Positions 6,821 to 7,424 of a DNA stretch of 7,424 bases are shown piece after piece. The notes under the pieces are model-generated. The model worked only from the letters and a program-made list of their open reading frames with translations, made no database searches and had not been told where the DNA came from. How positions within the stretch are numbered: the first letter of the stretch is position 1; each line of letters begins with the position of its first letter. The stretch spans positions 7,067-14,490 of the forward strand of contig MFKE01000004.1 in assembly GCA_001779455.1 (NCBI GenBank), read 5' to 3'. Origin of the DNA: Candidatus Gottesmanbacteria bacterium RIFOXYB1_FULL_47_11. GTDB lineage: Bacteria > Patescibacteriota > Microgenomatia > UBA10105 > UBA927. The position numbers and the translations under genes were made by a program.

Positions 6821-7272
6821 ACATAATTAATCCCGATACTGTGATATTTATAAAAGCTTCTGACGGTGATTGGGCTATCTTGTTAGAAATAGAAAAATTG
6901 GAAATTGGGAATACGATTTATAACCCAATAACTGATATGAATGAATTTCAAAAGTTTTTTGAAAAAAGTGTTCTTTATAAAGTATTCGTTGAACAAAAAT
7001 TAGCAGGATACTGTGCATATGAAATCAGAGACAATGAAGCGGAAATAATGGGATTATTAGTAATTAAAAAGTTTCGAAACCGAGGGTTAGGAAATATAAT
7101 GCTTCAAAAACTTCTATATGATTTAAAATCTATCCCTACAATTAAAATCAGTACCAGTCCGGAAAACATTCTTGCAATAAGCTTTTATCAAAAACACGGA
7201 TTTACCATAAAAGAGCAAAAAAACAATTATTGGCATGGTCAACCAAGAATTATCCTATATATACAGAAGTAA
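6817..7272 (+). CDS. GNAT-family N-acetyltransferase
   Basis: The 151-residue product has the GNAT fold pattern. The acetyl-CoA binding motif A reads LLVIKKFRNRGLGNIML (80-96), containing the R/QxxGxG/A loop as R87-N-R-G-L-G92. Motif B is seen as NILAISFYQKHGF (117-129). The family transfers an acetyl group from acetyl-CoA to an amine; the general shape is like RimI-type enzymes, but the acceptor cannot be told. The start overlaps the cupin stop as ATGA with no Shine-Dalgarno, so translation is probably coupled. Hand count over 6841-7260 gives about 30% G+C (124 of 420), clearly below the neighbours, with codons rich in A and T. This suggests a later acquisition joined to the end of the operon. 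Confidence 0.9.
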   Translation: MNIINPDTVIFIKASDGDWAILLEIEKLEIGNTIYNPITDMNEFQKFFEKSVLYKVFVEQKLAGYCAYEIRDNEAEIMGLLVIKKFRNRGLGNIMLQKLLYDLKSIPTIKISTSPENILAISFYQKHGFTIKEQKNNYWHGQPRIILYIQK

Positions 7273-7307
7273 TTTATTCTCCAGTTGGTATTTTGCGTGA
7301 ATAAATT
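7271..7307. repeat. AT-rich inverted repeat in the convergent intergenic region
   Basis: AATTTATTC (7271-7279) is perfectly complementary to GAATAAATT (7299-7307), giving a 9-bp stem with a 19-nt loop between two convergent genes. It begins in the GNAT stop codon. The stem has only one G:C pair and no good U-tract follows, so it is a poor intrinsic terminator. It may be a weak bidirectional one or chance. The rest of 7273-7328 shows nothing recognisable. Confidence 0.25.
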
Positions 7308-7328
7308 TATTTGGAATCACAAAAATCA

Positions 7329-7424
7329 TTAAGCCACGAGATGGATGGGTTTCCCTTGAACAATTGCAACTATATCGTCAGCAAATATTTCAAAAAGGTT
7401 TCTGATCGCTTCGCGCGTGTAATA
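7329..7424 (-). CDS. C-terminal end of a probable D-2-hydroxyacid dehydrogenase (cut by window edge)
   Basis: The minus strand is open from the right edge to a TAA at 7331-7329, giving 31 residues: YYTREAIRNLF at the start, then FADDIVAIVQGKPIHLVA at the end. This is the usual tail of NAD-dependent D-2-hydroxyacid (D-lactate-like) dehydrogenases, where the catalytic His is followed by an (A)YYT-x-EA helix and the chain closes with a GKPxNxV-type strand. The family reduces 2-keto acids to D-2-hydroxy acids using NADH. The gene converges on the GNAT gene with a 56-bp gap. The call rests on a short tail only, so the subfamily is open. Confidence 0.6.
   Translation of the reverse strand, partial: YYTREAIRNLFEIFADDIVAIVQGKPIHLVA

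Overview
The window reads like a chromosomal piece of a Candidate Phyla Radiation (Patescibacteria) genome, plausibly Microgenomates-like. This is inferred from three things: a strongly shortened alanyl-tRNA synthetase, a large membrane protein joining an actin-like (PilM/FtsA-like) cytoplasmic half to a baseplate-J-like outer half, and a lone sortase, all of which are typical of that group. TGA is used as a stop in at least two genes (the sortase and the cupin), so the code is the standard bacterial one and not the TGA=Gly code of Gracilibacteria/Absconditabacteria.

Layout. Positions 4903 down to 1 form a tight minus-strand operon: alaS (short form), the 733-residue actin-like/baseplate-J protein, a sortase, and the first 83 codons of a thymidine/AMP phosphorylase-family gene that runs off the left edge. 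Gaps are 15 bp, 8 bp and a 4-bp ATGA overlap. A 26-bp divergent spacer (4904-4929) separates this operon from a plus-strand set: a half-size TauE/SafE-type membrane protein, an MFS transporter, a small cupin and a GNAT acetyltransferase (4930-7272). These are joined by a 9-bp gap, a 14-bp overlap and an ATGA overlap. After a short AT-rich intergenic stretch (7273-7328) the last 31 codons of a convergent minus-strand gene appear, resembling the C-terminus of a D-2-hydroxyacid dehydrogenase.

How they may work together. The minus-strand operon mixes a translation gene and a nucleoside-salvage gene with two cell-envelope genes. The sortase and the membrane-spanning protein are the most likely functional pair, in surface assembly or anchoring, but no substrate with a sortase signal is visible. 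The plus-strand set looks like small-molecule transport plus accessory enzymes. Its last gene is about 30% G+C against roughly 40-50% for the others, so it was probably gained separately.

The most interesting points are the trans-membrane fusion protein, the alanyl-tRNA synthetase lacking two usual segments, and the very compact divergent promoter at which both first genes appear to be leaderless. No RNA genes, CRISPR arrays, insertion sequences or tRNAs were seen, and there is no gene-free stretch longer than about 60 bases.
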